Shown: in pieces, positions 1 to 10,908 of the stretch
Position numbering within the stretch: position 1 is the stretch's first letter
How the letters are laid out: each line of letters starts with the position of its first letter
DNA from: Staphylococcus epidermidis
Lineage (GTDB): Bacteria; Bacillota; Bacilli; Staphylococcales; Staphylococcaceae
DNA length: 64,000 nt
NCBI RefSeq assembly: GCF_006742205.1
Contig: NZ_AP019721.1
Span: 992,001-1,056,000, forward strand
Direction of reading: 5' to 3'
The notes under the pieces: generated by a model
Database searches by the model: none
Seen by the model: only the letters and a program-made list of their open reading frames with translations
Told to the model about the DNA's origin: nothing
Translations under genes and position numbers: made by a program

Positions 1-955
1 AGCTATGCATGTCGCATTGTTCCATGAAGTTGAAACTAAGTTAGAGCCAGCACTTAACCATTTACGTCAAACTTTTAAAGAAAAAGAAGACCAATATCAA
101 TCAATCATTAAAATTGGACGCACACATTTGCAAGATGCAACGCCTATTAAACTAGGTCAAGAGATAAGTGGTTGGCGCTATATGTTAGAAAAATGTGAGC
201 AATTACTATCAGAATCAAAAAAGCATATTTTAAATTTAGCAATTGGTGGAACTGCAGTAGGAACGGGAATTAATGCTCATCCAGAATTTGGTCATAAAGT
301 AGCCAAATATATTTCCCAAAACACAGGGTATGCTTTCGTATCATCTGAAAACAAATTTCATGCTTTAACTTCTCATGATGAAATTGTACAATTACATGGA
401 ACATTAAAAGCGCTAGCGACAGATTTAATGAAAATTGCAAATGATATTAGATGGCTAGCCTCTGGACCGCGTGCAGGTCTTGCTGAGATTTCAATTCCAG
501 AAAATGAACCTGGATCTTCTATTATGCCAGGAAAAGTAAATCCAACACAATGTGAAATGTTAACTATGGTAGCAGTACAAGTCATGGGGAATGATACGAC
601 GGTAGGTATCGCAAGTTCTCAAGGTAATTTTGAACTAAATGTATTTAAACCGGTAATTATGCATAACACTTTACAATCTATTTACTTATTAGCAGATGGA
701 ATGAATACCTTTAATAAAAACTGTGCAATTGGTATTCAACCGATAGAAGAAAATATTAATAATTATTTAAATCAATCATTAATGCTAGTTACGGCACTGA
801 ACCCTCATATTGGATATGAGAAAGCAGCTCAAATAGCTAAAAAGGCACACAAAGAAGGACTTACTTTAAAAGAATCTGCAATAGAAAGTGGATATGTAAC
901 TGAATCACAATTTGAAGAGTGGATAAAACCAGAAGATATGGTAGACCCACATTGA
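1..955 (+). CDS. fumC: Class II fumarate hydratase, 5'-truncated by window edge
   Basis: FumC interconverts fumarate and L-malate in the TCA cycle in the cytoplasm. About 317 C-terminal residues are visible. The family is about 460 residues long, so roughly the first 145 lie before the window; the ATG at position 5 is internal. Visible motifs are [10 protein letters not shown] near the start of the fragment and the superfamily signature [11 protein letters not shown] about 170 residues in. The C-terminal fumarase-C segment is also present. The stop codon is directly followed by a repeat-element remnant rather than a clean terminator. Identification rests on the signature and the full-length family fit of the visible part. 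Confidence 0.95.
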   Translation, partial: AMHVALFHEVETKLEPALNHLRQTFKEKEDQYQSIIKIGRTHLQDATPIKLGQEISGWRYMLEKCEQLLSESKKHILNLAIGGTAVGTGINAHPEFGHKVAKYISQNTGYAFVSSENKFHALTSHDEIVQLHGTLKALATDLMKIANDIRWLASGPRAGLAEISIPENEPGSSIMPGKVNPTQCEMLTMVAVQVMGNDTTVGIASSQGNFELNVFKPVIMHNTLQSIYLLADGMNTFNKNCAIGIQPIEENINNYLNQSLMLVTALNPHIGYEKAAQIAKKAHKEGLTLKESAIESGYVTESQFEEWIKPEDMVDPH

Positions 956-960
956 TTTTC

Positions 961-1161
961 TAGATTATAAAAATTGCATATAAAAACAAAGTATTTTGGC
1001 GAGACTCTTGAGGGAACAGGACAAGCTGAAGACTACAAGCTGAAGCTGTCCCCTAAGAAAGCGACCCAACAATACGAATTATTGTAAATAAACAAGCCAG
1101 TAAATGAATTTATAAAAAACTCATTTACTGGCTATTTTGCTAGGAATTATGCCCCAGCCTC
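961..1161 (-). mobile_element. Partial copy of IS1182/IS1272-like non-autonomous element
   Basis: This stretch is the reverse complement of the left arm of the element at 39004-39548. It shares the segment around TTTTGGCGAGACTC, the internal inverted repeat built on CAGTAAATGA, and the end GCCCCAGCCTC, which matches the terminal inverted repeat GAGGCTGGGACA. The other end fades out right at the fumC stop codon, so only one terminus is recognisable. No transposase coding sequence remains in this copy. Confidence 0.6.
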
Positions 1162-1315
1162 TATATTAGTAGTTTGGCAATGAGAAAGATGAAATTAGGT
1201 GTTATGTTGACTTTTTTAATAAAACATTCTGTCCTATTTCATTAATTAATAGTTAAAATAATATAGTTTTTAATTCGATATTTAACTTAATGTTAATGAT
1301 AACATCGACATATTG

Positions 1316-2140
1316 CTATTTATCATCTAGACTTACAGAAATAATTTCTTGAGTCAGTGGATGAGTAAATTCAATTTGATGACTATTTAGCTCTAATTGT
1401 CGTAATGTTGAAGTTCCATAAAGTGGATCCCCAATAACTGGATGGCCAATCTCAGCAAGGTGCACACGAATTTGGTGTGTTCGACCTGTATCTAGTTTAA
1501 TGTCGAGTTGACATACACCTTCTTTAATCATTTTAGAGTTAATAATGTGAGTGATTGCACGTTGACCTGTGTTGGAAATTCTTCGTTTGTTTGAATGAAA
1601 TTTATCTTTACCAATAGGCATATCTATCGTTTGTGGCTTAATAGGTAACAACGCTTTGACATTTGCTTTATATATACGCGTAATTTCATTATATTCTAAC
1701 ATTCGGTCTAAGATTTTTTTCATAAGCGGATTTTTAGCAACTATCAATAAACCTACTGTTTCTTGATCTAGTCGATGTATGGGCTCAACATATTCACTAT
1801 CAACAGTGTAAATCACATGGTTCATAAGTGTGTTGCTCTCTTTTAAATCATTGGGATGCGTTTTAACACCTTTTGGTTTCATGACAATGGCCAAGTCATC
1901 ATCCTCGTAATAAATTTGAGCATATCGATAACTTGGTAAATAATTACTTACTTCATTAGGGGTTGGTATCTCAACATGATCACCAGTTTTAACATTATTT
2001 AATAATGTACCGTACTCTTTATTAATTAAAATTTCTTTAGACATATTCAGTTGATGTAAGTCTTTTTTAGGTAATTTTAAATATTGGAAAATCTCTCTCA
2101 ATGTATAATCGTTAAATTGTTTAGGTATTGTAAATTTCAT
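1316..2140 (-). CDS. RluA-family 23S rRNA/tRNA pseudouridine synthase
   Basis: This enzyme isomerises uridine to pseudouridine in structured RNA. The 274-residue protein has a weak S4-like N-terminus (about 1-65) and then the RluA catalytic domain. The motif HRLDQET lies at residues 122-128 with the catalytic aspartate at about 125, and the motif GRTHQIRVHL lies in the C-terminal third. The start has a good upstream ribosome site (AGGAGGAAAA). It is a single gene, convergent with fumC and divergent from airS. Length and motifs fit the RluD/YlyB-like branch; the exact target uridine cannot be told from sequence. Confidence 0.85.
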   Translation of the reverse strand: MKFTIPKQFNDYTLREIFQYLKLPKKDLHQLNMSKEILINKEYGTLLNNVKTGDHVEIPTPNEVSNYLPSYRYAQIYYEDDDLAIVMKPKGVKTHPNDLKESNTLMNHVIYTVDSEYVEPIHRLDQETVGLLIVAKNPLMKKILDRMLEYNEITRIYKANVKALLPIKPQTIDMPIGKDKFHSNKRRISNTGQRAITHIINSKMIKEGVCQLDIKLDTGRTHQIRVHLAEIGHPVIGDPLYGTSTLRQLELNSHQIEFTHPLTQEIISVSLDDK

Positions 2141-2298
2141 TTTTTCCTCCTATAAACTCAGTTCTATCATATCATATATTTGCACGACTCTATAACTTGT
2201 TTTATTTTGAAAGTTTTAATAACATCGACATTGTGAGTTTTTAAAAACAAAGAATGAGATGTATAATAATGATAAAATGCTAAATTTGAGGGGATAAA

Positions 2299-3432
2299 AT
2301 GGAGAAACCAACTAGACTTGCATTACTTAAGGAAATAGCCGAATTTCTAAATGAAGAAACTGAAATATATAGCATGATGCAAGGAGCTTTGCGTTTACTT
2401 ATAAATGGGAGCGACTTTTCAACTGGTTGGATTTTCTATATTGATGAAGAGGGGCACCATGATTTAGTTTCCTCTGTAGATTTACCTGAAGCTTTATCTA
2501 AAAACCATTGTTACTATTTGACAAATGGTTCTTGTTGGTGTGTGCAAGCATATCAAAATCATAAATTAACTAAAGCTTCTAATATAATAAATTGTTCTAG
2601 AATCAATTTAGCTAATCATGCTTATGATAAAGAAACGAATCATATTACTCATCATGCTACTGTTCCATTGCAGTCTGGGAGCGAAAGATTCGGTTTGCTT
2701 AACGTAGCATCTCCTAACAAAGAACATTATAGTGAAGAAGACTTAGAACTATTAGAATCTGTAGCATTTCAAATTGGTTCAGCTATAAAGAGAATTCAGC
2801 TAACTAATAAAGAAAAAGAAAATGCCAAAATTAATGAACGTAATCGACTAGCTAGAGACTTACATGATTCAGTAAATCAAATGTTATTTTCTTTAAAATT
2901 AACGGCTCACGCTGCAAAAGGGATAACTACTGACGAGCAAGCGCAAAGAGCTTTTAAGACTATTGAGGAAACAAGTCAAAATGCAGTAAATGAAATGAGA
3001 GCACTGATTTGGCAACTAAAACCAGTTGGATTAGAACAAGGCTTAATTCATGCATTACACTATTATAGTAAAATGTTAGGATTAGATTTGAAAGTTACTA
3101 TTAATGGACTAATAGATTTATCTAATGATATCGAAGAAAATGTATACAGAATTATTCAGGAAGCAATGAATAATGTTATTAAGCACGCTAAAACTAACAA
3201 AGTTTATCTTGATTTATCACAAAATGTTGATTATCTTGAGGTAGATATTAGAGATAACGGTCAAGGTTTTGACACGCAATCAATTAATACGTTTTTATTT
3301 AATGGTTTAAAAAACATAAAGCAACGTACACAGTATTTGAACGGTAAAGTTACTATAGAATCAAAAATAAATCAGGGCACTCGGATTTATATTAAAATTC
3401 CATTGAAGTTAAAGGAGCATCCTTATGCATAA
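2299..3432 (+). CDS. airS: Sensor histidine kinase AirS (YhcS), oxygen/redox sensing
   Basis: Cytoplasmic NarL-type histidine kinase of 377 residues without membrane segments. A GAF domain occupies about residues 15-165. It carries four cysteines at 71, 79, 81 and 99, the set expected to hold a redox-sensitive [2Fe-2S] cluster in staphylococcal AirS. The HisKA_3 phosphoacceptor motif [10 protein letters not shown] places the phospho-histidine at 189. A HATPase domain follows, with the N-box [11 protein letters not shown] and the G-box DNGQGFD. The gene overlaps airR by 8 bases, so the pair is co-transcribed and translationally coupled. In S. aureus this pair tunes genes for respiration, nitrate reduction and cell-wall homeostasis. 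Confidence 0.88.
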   Translation: MEKPTRLALLKEIAEFLNEETEIYSMMQGALRLLINGSDFSTGWIFYIDEEGHHDLVSSVDLPEALSKNHCYYLTNGSCWCVQAYQNHKLTKASNIINCSRINLANHAYDKETNHITHHATVPLQSGSERFGLLNVASPNKEHYSEEDLELLESVAFQIGSAIKRIQLTNKEKENAKINERNRLARDLHDSVNQMLFSLKLTAHAAKGITTDEQAQRAFKTIEETSQNAVNEMRALIWQLKPVGLEQGLIHALHYYSKMLGLDLKVTINGLIDLSNDIEENVYRIIQEAMNNVIKHAKTNKVYLDLSQNVDYLEVDIRDNGQGFDTQSINTFLFNGLKNIKQRTQYLNGKVTIESKINQGTRIYIKIPLKLKEHPYA

Positions 3433-4048
3433 AGTCATTCTCGTCGATGATCACTATATTGTAAGGCAAGGTTTAGAGTTTTTATTATCAACTGTAGATG
3501 ATTTATCAGTTTTAAAGGGTTTTAAAGATGGCGCAACATTTTTATCTTATTTAAAAAACAATGAAAGACCGGACATCGTGCTTTTAGACTTAGTAATGCC
3601 AGAGATGAATGGTATAGAAATTACTGAAATACTCAAACAACAATATCCTGAAATCAAAGTATTAGTACTTACGAGCTATGTAGATGATGAACATGTTATT
3701 TCAGCTATTGATAAAGGAGCTGATGGGTATGAAATGAAAGATGTTGAACCTCAAAAGTTAATTGAGACAATTCATAAAGTTTTGCAAGGTGAACGTATCA
3801 TACATCCTCAAGCTAAAAGCGTGATTAAGGCCGTATCAAAAAAACCGCATTATACGAATAAGTTATCTAAACGTGAAAAAGAAGTGCTTAAGGAAATGGT
3901 TAAAGGTAAAACAAATAAAGAAATTGCAAGAGCATTGTTTGTATCAGAAAAGACAGTAAAAACACATGTGAGTCATATTTTTAGCAAACTAGAAGTCTCC
4001 GATAGAACTCAAGCCGCTATTTATGCAATGGAAAATAAATTGATTTAA
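3425..4048 (+). CDS. airR: NarL/LuxR-type response regulator AirR (YhcR)
   Basis: DNA-binding response regulator of 207 residues, partner of the overlapping airS. The receiver domain (about 1-118) has the acidic pocket at D8/D9, the phospho-acceptor D55 in [12 protein letters not shown] and the switch residues T/S and K. The C-terminal LuxR helix-turn-helix (about 142-200) contains the typical LSKREKEVL and [13 protein letters not shown] motifs. The ribosome site AAAGGAGCAT lies inside the end of airS. The assignment depends on the cysteine-bearing kinase next to it; without it this could only be called a NarL-family regulator. Confidence 0.88.
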   Translation: MHKVILVDDHYIVRQGLEFLLSTVDDLSVLKGFKDGATFLSYLKNNERPDIVLLDLVMPEMNGIEITEILKQQYPEIKVLVLTSYVDDEHVISAIDKGADGYEMKDVEPQKLIETIHKVLQGERIIHPQAKSVIKAVSKKPHYTNKLSKREKEVLKEMVKGKTNKEIARALFVSEKTVKTHVSHIFSKLEVSDRTQAAIYAMENKLI

Positions 4049-4318
4049 AAATTACATTGATTTTTATGAGTGTAATTGTGTTAAGTTGAGTTTTAGCCAA
4101 TAGCACTTACAGCAATTAAATTTCTGCTTGTAGATTAATATCACTGTCTAATTATTTTGATAATTATGCCTATTATAAAAATAGACTCAAAAACGTATTT
4201 ACTCTTTTATTTTTATTGAAAATATATTAAGATGTAATTTGTGTTTCAAGAAATGTGTATTATTGCAATTTCTTGTGTCCGGATAAAATATTTCCAATGA
4301 GAAAGGTAGATAAATAGA

Positions 4319-4783
4319 ATGGATAGACAGAGTTTCACAGATTTAATTCAAACAAAATTTAAGATGGTCCGTATAGAAGCAGGCTATACTCAAGATACAA
4401 TGGCACAAACCATTGGACTTTCCAAAAAAACATTGGTTCAAATTGAAAAAGAAAGAGTTCTACCAAACTGGACTACATGCGTATCAATTTGTGCTTTATT
4501 CAGAGATTCAGATGTATTAAATAGTACATTCGGTTGTGATCCGCTCGAAATTGTACAAACAATTTCTAGAAACCATTGTGCTTATCCAAATCACTCAACA
4601 ACAAGTGATATTTACTGGAATACTATTGATACACGTAATGGTTTCATTTTACAAAGTAATAAAGTAAGTAACATTTATCGTGTTCTCAATAATGAAAAAC
4701 AGCCAATCTTTGGTACTTCAAAAATGAGGGAAGCTGAAACTTACTTCAATAGAAATGCTAAAGAAGAATTAATACACGTATAA
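4319..4783 (+). CDS. XRE-family helix-turn-helix transcriptional regulator
   Basis: A 154-residue protein with an N-terminal Cro/CI-type helix-turn-helix at about residues 10-60 (GYTQDTMAQTIGLSKKTLVQIE). A C-terminal part of about 90 residues has no domain I recognise. It stands alone with a good ribosome site (GAGAAAGGTAG) and its own terminator at about 4872, so it is probably monocistronic. No target operator is evident. The regulatory role follows from the HTH; the signal it senses is unknown. Confidence 0.75.
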   Translation: MDRQSFTDLIQTKFKMVRIEAGYTQDTMAQTIGLSKKTLVQIEKERVLPNWTTCVSICALFRDSDVLNSTFGCDPLEIVQTISRNHCAYPNHSTTSDIYWNTIDTRNGFILQSNKVSNIYRVLNNEKQPIFGTSKMREAETYFNRNAKEELIHV

Positions 4784-4871
4784 ACATAAATACATAAGTG
4801 ATAGAAGAATCATTTTATGATTGAATCACTTTGATCTAATATCATAAAAAATATAGGAGCATAAGTGTTAG

Positions 4872-4907
4872 ACGATGAGACAACTTTTTGGTTTCATCGT
4901 TTTTTTA
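4872..4907 (+). terminator. Rho-independent terminator after XRE regulator
   Basis: The hairpin ACGATGAGAC / GTTTCATCGT is followed by seven T residues. It sits between the regulator and the UPF0754 gene. Confidence 0.8.
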
Positions 4908-4961
4908 TAAGTGAGTAAAATGAAATAGTTTTGAAACATTTTCTATTTAAAGGGAGTTTAT

Positions 4962-6095
4962 ATGATGCATACCATATTATTAGTAGTTTTTATGATAATT
5001 TTAGGAGCAATAATTGGTGGAGTAACTAATATGATTGCAATTAAAATGTTATTTCATCCATTTAAACCGTATTATATTTTTAGGTTTCGTATTCCATTCA
5101 CACCAGGTTTGATCCCAAAACGTCGTGAGGAAATCGCCAGAAAAATTGGACAAGTTATTGAGGAACATCTTATTACTGAAGAACTAATTCGACAGAAGTT
5201 AAATCAACCGCAATCGAGAAATATGATACAGCAATTAATCCATAAACAAATAAGTAAATTAAAAAATGATGATGTGACAATAAAAAAAATAGCTGGATTT
5301 TTAGGGATAGATGTTAATGAGTTGGTAGATTATAAATTGACTACTAAATTTCTAAATAAACTAAACTTTTGGTATGAGTCAAATAAATATAGAAAGTTAA
5401 GTGAAATATTACCTCAGTCTTTCTTAGATCAATGTAAAGGTCAAATAGAATATATTACTGACTTCCTATGTGAAAGGGCTAGAAATTATTTAAGTTCTGA
5501 AAAAGGTGAACGTGATATTTATGAAATGTTAGACACATTTTTCAATGAAAAGGGACGCATCATTGGTTTACTACAAATGTTTATGACAAAAGAAAGCATT
5601 GCTGACAGAATTCAACATGAGTTGATTAGACTAACTCAACATCCTCAATCTCAAAAAATAATTACTAAAGTATTAAATGATGAGTATGAAACATTTAAAG
5701 ATAAGAACTTAGATGAGATCATTAAAGAACAACAATTTAAAAATTATAGTCAATTAGTACTTAATGAATTAAAAACTTATTTAAATCTAAAAGATAAAAC
5801 AGAGAGACCTATCAAACAAGTTGTTCCGCAGTTTATTCAATTCCTAGAAGATGATACATCAAAACGTATGACTGATTTTATTATTAAAGGTACTTCAAAA
5901 CATTTAACAAACATTATGAAAAAGATTAATTTACGTCAATTAGTTGAAGAACAGATTAATACATTTGACTTAAAGTATATTGAAAATCTAATTATTGATA
6001 TTGCCAACAAAGAATTAAAATTAATCATGACATTAGGGTTTATATTAGGAGGTATCATTGGATTTTTCCAAGGAGTGATTGCAATCTTTGTCTAA
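4962..6095 (+). CDS. UPF0754/DUF445 family membrane protein
   Basis: A 377-residue protein with one hydrophobic helix at each end (about residues 3-27 and 353-377). Between them is a long, mostly alpha-helical soluble region. The N-terminal signature IIGGVTNMIAIKMLFHPFKPYY and the motif TPGLIPKRREEIA are typical of DUF445 proteins of Firmicutes. Two consecutive ATG codons (4962, 4965) follow the ribosome site AAAGGGAG, so the exact start is uncertain by one codon. It lies 72 bases upstream of the UPF0342 gene and is probably co-transcribed with it. Function is not established. Confidence 0.85.
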   Translation: MMHTILLVVFMIILGAIIGGVTNMIAIKMLFHPFKPYYIFRFRIPFTPGLIPKRREEIARKIGQVIEEHLITEELIRQKLNQPQSRNMIQQLIHKQISKLKNDDVTIKKIAGFLGIDVNELVDYKLTTKFLNKLNFWYESNKYRKLSEILPQSFLDQCKGQIEYITDFLCERARNYLSSEKGERDIYEMLDTFFNEKGRIIGLLQMFMTKESIADRIQHELIRLTQHPQSQKIITKVLNDEYETFKDKNLDEIIKEQQFKNYSQLVLNELKTYLNLKDKTERPIKQVVPQFIQFLEDDTSKRMTDFIIKGTSKHLTNIMKKINLRQLVEEQINTFDLKYIENLIIDIANKELKLIMTLGFILGGIIGFFQGVIAIFV

Positions 6096-6167
6096 TGGTG
6101 ACAGATATGTTAAAGTATTCTGTGAGTGGTTAAAAACACAAATTAACTCAAAGGAGTGCAAAGACTT

Positions 6168-6512
6168 ATGGCAGTAAATTTATATGATTATGCAAATCAA
6201 TTAGAACAAGCTTTAAGAGATAGTGATGAATATAAAGCTATTAAAGATGCATTTGCTAAAGTAAAAGAAAACGAAGAATCAAAAAAATTATTTGATGAAT
6301 TCCGTGAAACTCAAATGAGCTTCCAACAAAAACAAATGCAAGGGGAAGAAATTCCTGAAGAAGATTTACAAAAAGCTCAAGAACAAGCTCAAGCTATAGA
6401 AAAAGATGAAAATATTTCTGAATTAATGAATGCTGAGCAAAAAATGAGCCAAGTATTCCAAGAAATTAATCAAATCATCGTAAAACCTTTAGATGAAATT
6501 TACGCTGACTAA
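6168..6512 (+). CDS. UPF0342 (YheA / YlbF-YmcA-like) protein
   Basis: A 114-residue, strongly helical, charged protein starting [17 protein letters not shown]. It belongs to the YheA/YlbF/YmcA superfamily. In Bacillus some relatives form the Y-complex that modulates RNase Y, but YheA itself is poorly studied. The ATG at 6168 is preferred over an in-frame upstream codon because AAAGGAGTGC lies just ahead and family members start with this sequence. A strong terminator follows the gene. Confidence 0.85.
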   Translation: MAVNLYDYANQLEQALRDSDEYKAIKDAFAKVKENEESKKLFDEFRETQMSFQQKQMQGEEIPEEDLQKAQEQAQAIEKDENISELMNAEQKMSQVFQEINQIIVKPLDEIYAD

Positions 6513-6537
6513 TAGTTAATCAATATCTACTTTGATT

Positions 6538-6573
6538 GAGCCTGGGACATAATAATTGTTCCAGGCTTTCTTA
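6538..6573. terminator. Hairpin terminator
   Basis: The inverted repeat AGCCTGGGACA / TGTTCCAGGCT is followed by a T-rich tail. The stem resembles the GCTGGGACA ends of the IS1182-like elements elsewhere in the window. Confidence 0.75.
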
Positions 6574-6782
6574 TTTATATTTTATTATTTTTAAATCCAT
6601 GGATTCTTCATCGACTGTCAACAAACAGATATGGTAAAATGAAAGAATATAAGGTAAAGTTATTTCTCATCATTCATACTGTAAAATTTTAGTTTATATA
6701 CTTTATGCATCACATTAATGTATAAACAATCTTGTACATTTTTTCAATTAACTTTGCAGATATTCTAAGGAGAATCAAACTT

Positions 6783-7979
6783 ATGGTTAAATTTATACAC
6801 TGTGCTGATTTGCATTTGGACAGTCCTTTCAAATCTAAAAGTTATCTTAGTCCAAATATTTTTGAAGATGTCCAAAAGAGTGCATATGAAAGTTTTAAAA
6901 ACATAGTCGACTTAGCTTTAAAACAGGAAGTCGATTTTATTATTATAGCAGGTGATTTATTTGATAGTGAGAATCGTACATTGCGTGCTGAAGTCTTTTT
7001 AAATGAACAATTTGAAAGATTAAGAAAAGAACAAATATTTGTTTATATTTGCCATGGCAACCACGATCCTCTTACTTCTAAAATAACAAGTCAGTGGCCT
7101 AATAACGTATCCGTATTTTCAAATCAAGTAGAGACATATCAAGCTATCACTAAATCAGGAGAAACAATTTATATTCATGGATTCAGCTATCAAAATGATG
7201 CGAGTTATGAAAATAAAATAGACGCATACCCATCAAGTCAAGGTCAGAAGGGCATACATATTGGTGTATTACATGGAACTTATAGTAAATCTTCGGTGAA
7301 AGACCGTTATACTGAATTTAGGTTAGAAGACTTAAATCAACGTTTATACCACTACTGGGCATTAGGACATATACACCAACGTGAACAGTTAAGTGACATG
7401 CCAGTCATTAACTATCCAGGTAATATCCAAGGAAGACATTTCAATGAATTAGGAGAAAAAGGTTGTCTATTGGTCGAAGGTGATCATCTTAAACTCACTA
7501 CACAATTTTATCCTACTCAATTTATTAAATTTGAAGAAGCTACAATTGAAACTGATCATACATCTAAACAAGGACTTTATGATGTTATTCAATCTTTTAA
7601 AGATAAAGTAAGAACTGAAGGGAAATCATTTTATAGATTGAACGTACGCATTAATAGTGAAGACATTATTGCACCACAAGATTTAATTCAATTAAAAGAA
7701 ATGATTACTGAGTTCGAAGAAAACGAAAATCAATTTGTTTTTATTGAAGATTTAAATCTTCAATATGTTCAAAATGACGAAATGCCAATAGTTAAAGAGT
7801 TTTCACCAGAATTACTTGATGATGCGTCACTTTTTGATTCGGCAATGACTGATTTATATCTTAATCCAAGGGCTTCTAAGTTTTTAGATGACTATAATGA
7901 ATTTGATAAAGTTGAGTTAGTCAATCATGCAGAAAGACTTTTAAAGGATGAAATGAGAGGTGAACAAAATGATAATTAA
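6783..7979 (+). CDS. yhaO: YhaO-type SbcD/Mre11-like metallophosphoesterase (DNA repair nuclease)
   Basis: Calcineurin-like phosphoesterase of 398 residues, related to the SbcD/Mre11 nuclease subunit. Metal-binding motifs are in order: CADLHLDSPF (D9, H11), AGDLFD (D58), GNHDP (N93, H94) and a distal GHIHQ. The start at 6783 is set by AAGGAGAATCAAACTT and by the family N-terminus MVKFIHCADLH. It overlaps yhaN by 11 bases and probably forms a complex with it, by analogy with SbcCD. It is the first gene of the yhaO-yhaN-yhaM operon. Confidence 0.88.
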   Translation: MVKFIHCADLHLDSPFKSKSYLSPNIFEDVQKSAYESFKNIVDLALKQEVDFIIIAGDLFDSENRTLRAEVFLNEQFERLRKEQIFVYICHGNHDPLTSKITSQWPNNVSVFSNQVETYQAITKSGETIYIHGFSYQNDASYENKIDAYPSSQGQKGIHIGVLHGTYSKSSVKDRYTEFRLEDLNQRLYHYWALGHIHQREQLSDMPVINYPGNIQGRHFNELGEKGCLLVEGDHLKLTTQFYPTQFIKFEEATIETDHTSKQGLYDVIQSFKDKVRTEGKSFYRLNVRINSEDIIAPQDLIQLKEMITEFEENENQFVFIEDLNLQYVQNDEMPIVKEFSPELLDDASLFDSAMTDLYLNPRASKFLDDYNEFDKVELVNHAERLLKDEMRGEQNDN

Positions 7980-10908
7980 ATCATTAGAAATATACGGATA
8001 TGGCCAATTTGTTCAACGTAAAATTGAATTTAATCGTCAATTTACTGAGATATTTGGTGAGAATGAAGCTGGTAAATCTACTATTCAAGCATTTATTCAC
8101 TCTATTTTGTTCGGATTTCCTACTAAAAAGTCCAAAGAACCACGTTTAGAACCAAGATTAGGTAATCAATATGGTGGGAAATTATCACTCATTTTCGACG
8201 ATGGCATTGAAGCAGAGGTTGAGAGAATCAAGGGAAGTGCTCATGGAGATGTCAAAATTTATCTTAAAGATGGTACTATTCGAGATGAAGTTTGGCTAAA
8301 TAAAAAACTTAATTACATTTCAAAGAAAACATATCAAGGTATATTCTCTTTTGATGTTTTAGGTCTTCAAGATATTCATAAAAATCTAGATGAAGAGCAA
8401 CTACAAGATTATTTATTAGAAGCAGGTGCACTTGGATCAACTGAATTTACAAGTATGAGAGATAGAATTGGACAAAAGAAAGAAGAATTATATAAAAAAT
8501 CTGGAAAAAATCCAATTATTAATCAACAAATTGAGCAACTTAAACAATTAGAAAATCAAATTCGAAATGAAGAAAGTAAACTTGATACATATCATCGACT
8601 TGTAGACGATAAAGATAAATCATCAAGAAGACTAGAAAATTTGAAGCAAAATTTAAATCAATTATCAAAAATGCATGAGCAAAAACAAAAAGAGGTTGCT
8701 CTACACGATCAAACACAAGAATGGAAAAGGTTAGAACAGTCGCTTAATATAGAGCCTATAAATTTTCCTGAAAAAGGGATAGATAGATACGAAACTGCTA
8801 AATCTCACAAACAATCACTTGAACGAGATAAAAGTTTGCGAGAAGAAAGATTAAGCATATTAAATAAAGAGGCGGAGTCCATCAATCCAGTAGACCAAAA
8901 GTATATTGATTCGTTTAATAGCCTTTATCAACAAGAGACTGAAATTAAACAAAAAGAATTTGAGTTACGTTCAATAGAGAAAGATATTGCTGATAAGCAA
9001 CGTGAACTAGAAGCTCTTCAATCTAATATAGGTTGGCAAGAAGTGTTTTACGACACAGACAGTACTGAAGCGATGAAAAGTCATATGAGTGATTTAGTAT
9101 TAGGCAAGCAAGAACAAATTGCTTATATCAATCAGTTAGAACGTGGACTTGAAGAAAATAAAATTGAAAGAAACTCTAATTCTAATGAGATTAATCAAGT
9201 TGAGAATGAGCTTGTTCCTGACGAAACCTTTGAAAAGAAAAAGGAATATACACAACAAGTTTTAGAATTACATGAAAAAGAGAACTTGTATGAAAAGTTA
9301 AAAGAAACTTTTGAAGAAGAACAAACACAAAAAAATAAAAGACAAAAGTTTTTGAGAATAGGATTTATTGTTTTGACTATTCTATCAGCAGCACTTTCTA
9401 TTTTTTCTTTTTTCACTGCAAATCTTATTTTTGGTATAATATTTGCTCTATTAACTGTGATTTTTGTAGTAGGTATCATTTTTTCTAGATCTAAAGCAGT
9501 AGATTATAGCACAGCAATAAGTCAGGAAATTAATGATTTAGAAAACCAACTCACGCAACTTGAAAAAGAATATAATCTTGACTTCGATTTAGAATATCAA
9601 CAACAAGTTCGTGAACAATGGCGTCATGCTAAAAAAAATAAAAAAATACTTGAAGAAAAACATCAATATATCAATCAATCATTAACGACTGCAAATGAGC
9701 GATTAGATAGTTTAAAACATAGCATTATTGAAATAAAAAAAGAGTTACGTTTATCAGAAAAACTTTCTGATGAATTAGTGGTTGAAAGTATCTCAACCAT
9801 TGGTCAAATTAAAGCGCATGATAAATACATTATTGATTTAAATCAACAACGCAATAATCTGCTAAAAGATATCAATCACTTTTATGAACGTGCACAATCT
9901 GTAACTGAACCACATTTAAAACTATTTAATCAGATGTCTTTCTTCCATGATGTGAAACAGTGGTTAAAAAATGCAGAAGAACAAAATGAGGCTTGGAATA
10001 AAAATCAAACTGAAACGCAATTACTCAATAATGAATTAAAGCAATTGAAGTCACGCTTAAGTGAAACGAATCAAATGATTAAGCAATTATTTGATTATGT
10101 TGATGTAGATAATGAAGAAGATTATTATACACATCATCATCATTTTGAAACATATCAAAGTGATTTAAATCGATTTAATGATTTAAATCAATATTTAGAA
10201 AATCAAAATTACACTTATGAAATGAGTTCGCAATTAAGTGAGAAAACTACTGCTCAACTAGAAGAAGAAGATCATAGATTGGCTAAACAAGTTGACGATT
10301 ACAATGATCAATTTTTAGAAATGCAAGCAGAAGTTAGTGATTTAAATGCTCAGATTAATCATATGGAAACAGATAGAACTTTAGCACAATTAAGACATGA
10401 ATATTATAGCTTAAAAAATAGACTTAACGATATTGCTAAGGATTGGGCAAGCTTAAGTTATATGCAAGCTTTAGTGGAAGAACATATCAAGCAAATAAAA
10501 GATAAGCGTCTACCACAAGTGATTAATGAAGCTGTATCTATTTTTAAAAATTTAACAAATGGTACTTACAATATGATTCATTATACTGAAAATCATAAAA
10601 TACATGTAAAGCATTCTAACGGACAAGTATTTGAGCCAGTTGAGTTGAGTCAATCTACAAAAGAATTATTATATGTGGCTTTACGTATTAGTCTTATTAA
10701 AGTATTAAAACCGTATTATCCATTCCCAGTGATTGTAGATGATGCATTTGTTCATTTTGATAAATATCGTAAAGAACGTATGTTGAAATATTTGAGAGAA
10801 CTATCAGAACATTATCAAATACTTTATTTTACTTGTACAAAAGATCATGTCATACCGGCTAAAGAAGTATTAACTTTAAATAAATTACAGGAAGGCGGGA
10901 AAAAATGA
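7969..10908 (+). CDS. yhaN: YhaN, SbcC/Rad50-like ATPase with central transmembrane hairpin
   Basis: An ATPase of 979 residues with split ABC-type halves. Walker A is GENEAGKST at residues 30-38. Walker B is VIVDD ending at about 925, next to [13 protein letters not shown]. Between them run long coiled coils. Around residues 461-507 two hydrophobic helices, separated by a short turn, interrupt the coiled coil, unlike soluble SbcC. The start at 7969 has the ribosome site GAGAGGTGAAC. The gene overlaps yhaO by 11 bases and yhaM by 4 bases. It likely partners YhaO in DNA processing, perhaps at the membrane. Confidence 0.88.
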   Translation: MIIKSLEIYGYGQFVQRKIEFNRQFTEIFGENEAGKSTIQAFIHSILFGFPTKKSKEPRLEPRLGNQYGGKLSLIFDDGIEAEVERIKGSAHGDVKIYLKDGTIRDEVWLNKKLNYISKKTYQGIFSFDVLGLQDIHKNLDEEQLQDYLLEAGALGSTEFTSMRDRIGQKKEELYKKSGKNPIINQQIEQLKQLENQIRNEESKLDTYHRLVDDKDKSSRRLENLKQNLNQLSKMHEQKQKEVALHDQTQEWKRLEQSLNIEPINFPEKGIDRYETAKSHKQSLERDKSLREERLSILNKEAESINPVDQKYIDSFNSLYQQETEIKQKEFELRSIEKDIADKQRELEALQSNIGWQEVFYDTDSTEAMKSHMSDLVLGKQEQIAYINQLERGLEENKIERNSNSNEINQVENELVPDETFEKKKEYTQQVLELHEKENLYEKLKETFEEEQTQKNKRQKFLRIGFIVLTILSAALSIFSFFTANLIFGIIFALLTVIFVVGIIFSRSKAVDYSTAISQEINDLENQLTQLEKEYNLDFDLEYQQQVREQWRHAKKNKKILEEKHQYINQSLTTANERLDSLKHSIIEIKKELRLSEKLSDELVVESISTIGQIKAHDKYIIDLNQQRNNLLKDINHFYERAQSVTEPHLKLFNQMSFFHDVKQWLKNAEEQNEAWNKNQTETQLLNNELKQLKSRLSETNQMIKQLFDYVDVDNEEDYYTHHHHFETYQSDLNRFNDLNQYLENQNYTYEMSSQLSEKTTAQLEEEDHRLAKQVDDYNDQFLEMQAEVSDLNAQINHMETDRTLAQLRHEYYSLKNRLNDIAKDWASLSYMQALVEEHIKQIKDKRLPQVINEAVSIFKNLTNGTYNMIHYTENHKIHVKHSNGQVFEPVELSQSTKELLYVALRISLIKVLKPYYPFPVIVDDAFVHFDKYRKERMLKYLRELSEHYQILYFTCTKDHVIPAKEVLTLNKLQEGGKK

